Origin: Mariniphaga sp.
GTDB taxonomy: Bacteria > Bacteroidota > Bacteroidia > Bacteroidales > Prolixibacteraceae
Direction of reading: 5' to 3'
Length of the DNA stretch: 5,660 bases
NCBI GenBank assembly: GCA_013203525.1
Contig: JABMQB010000235.1
Span: 1-5,660 of the forward strand
Below the pieces are notes generated by a model. The model was not told the DNA's origin, did not search any database, and saw only the letters and a program-made list of their open reading frames with translations. A program made the translations under genes and the position numbers. Below, piece after piece: positions 5,402 through 5,660 of the stretch. How positions within the stretch are numbered: the first letter of the stretch is position 1; every line of letters starts with the position of its first letter.

Positions 5402-5660
5402 TTATTCAGAAATTGCATATACTATTGTTTCAGTTTTTTTAGTATATCCTTTATCCGGATTCTTGTAAACAAATAATTTTTTACTCCCGTCCGATTCAAT
5501 AATTGCATAGTCATTTATTTCTTCTTCTTTAAGTAAAACTTCCCCTTTTTCATTAATAATATTTAATGTAAAAGTTATAAAGTCACTATGACAAGAGGGA
5601 TTCTCATAATTAAATGAATAATCATATTCTACACTGGTATATAAAATTTCAACCAGCGAA
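5402..5660 (-). CDS. Hypothetical protein, C-terminal 85 aa (partial, starts beyond the window)
   Basis: On the minus strand an open frame enters at the right edge and ends TAA at 5402-5404. It has no internal stop over 85 codons, in AT-rich DNA where stops are frequent. The residues alternate in a way typical of beta-strands: SLVEILYTSVEYDYSF, then SDFITFTLNIINEKGEVLLK, then KKLFVYKNP and ETIVYAISE. There is one cysteine (PSCHS) and no membrane helix. The layout suggests a beta-rich domain, possibly of a secreted or surface protein, but the N-terminus is missing and I do not recognise the family. It precedes the 86-aa gene by 70 bases in the same orientation. Confidence 0.6.
   Translation of the reverse strand, partial: SLVEILYTSVEYDYSFNYENPSCHSDFITFTLNIINEKGEVLLKEEEINDYAIIESDGSKKLFVYKNPDKGYTKKTETIVYAISE

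Noticed and set aside
1..5660. CRISPR array, tRNA or rRNA genes
   Set aside because: No regularly spaced direct repeats, no cloverleaf with a TΨC-type arm, and no rRNA-like conserved stretches were seen on either strand.

Overview
The window looks like a stretch of a Bacteroidota chromosome. The DNA is AT-rich and Shine-Dalgarno sites are not evident. A Bacteroidota-type promoter (TTTA, 19 bases, TACTTTTG) sits in front of the RF3 gene. The gene families (DUF2007, DUF3795, a Bacteroidota-like RF3, a DUF5698/DUF2179 protein) and the degenerate palindromic repeats between genes fit the same group. A marine or sediment lineage such as Marinilabiliales is a guess; nothing here fixes it.

Left flank (1-984) is accessory and decaying. 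It opens with the last codons of an IS3-family transposase and a probable right end of that IS near 130. A 59-aa membrane protein gene follows (237-416). Next come a GC-rich hairpin island (about 435-500), the C-terminal remnant of a beta-lactamase-family serine hydrolase (582-740), and an imperfect palindrome resembling an integron attC site (817-890).

Centre (985-4744) is the ordinary gene block, all on the plus strand. It holds a CysE-like hexapeptide acetyltransferase, a tight pair encoding a DUF2007-like protein and a cysteine-rich DUF3795 protein, peptide chain release factor 3 (prfC) with its own promoter, two decayed REP-like palindromes, and a three-helix membrane protein with a DUF2179 domain. 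The best start for prfC is ATG 2430, giving 524 aa; the longer reading from TTG 2340 would run through the promoter. Apart from the DUF2007/DUF3795 pair, which probably share a transcript, these genes look independent.

Right flank (4745-5660) is accessory again. A 31-codon reading frame at 4950-5045 keeps only the extreme N-terminus of a large protein of the 'FWQELKRRKV' type. Two minus-strand genes of unknown function follow: an 86-aa protein (5071-5331) and, upstream of it, a gene whose N-terminal part lies beyond the window (5402-5660).

I see no convincing new multi-gene system. The points most worth checking are the attC-like site, the GC-rich hairpin island, the two gene remnants, and the unknown minus-strand pair.
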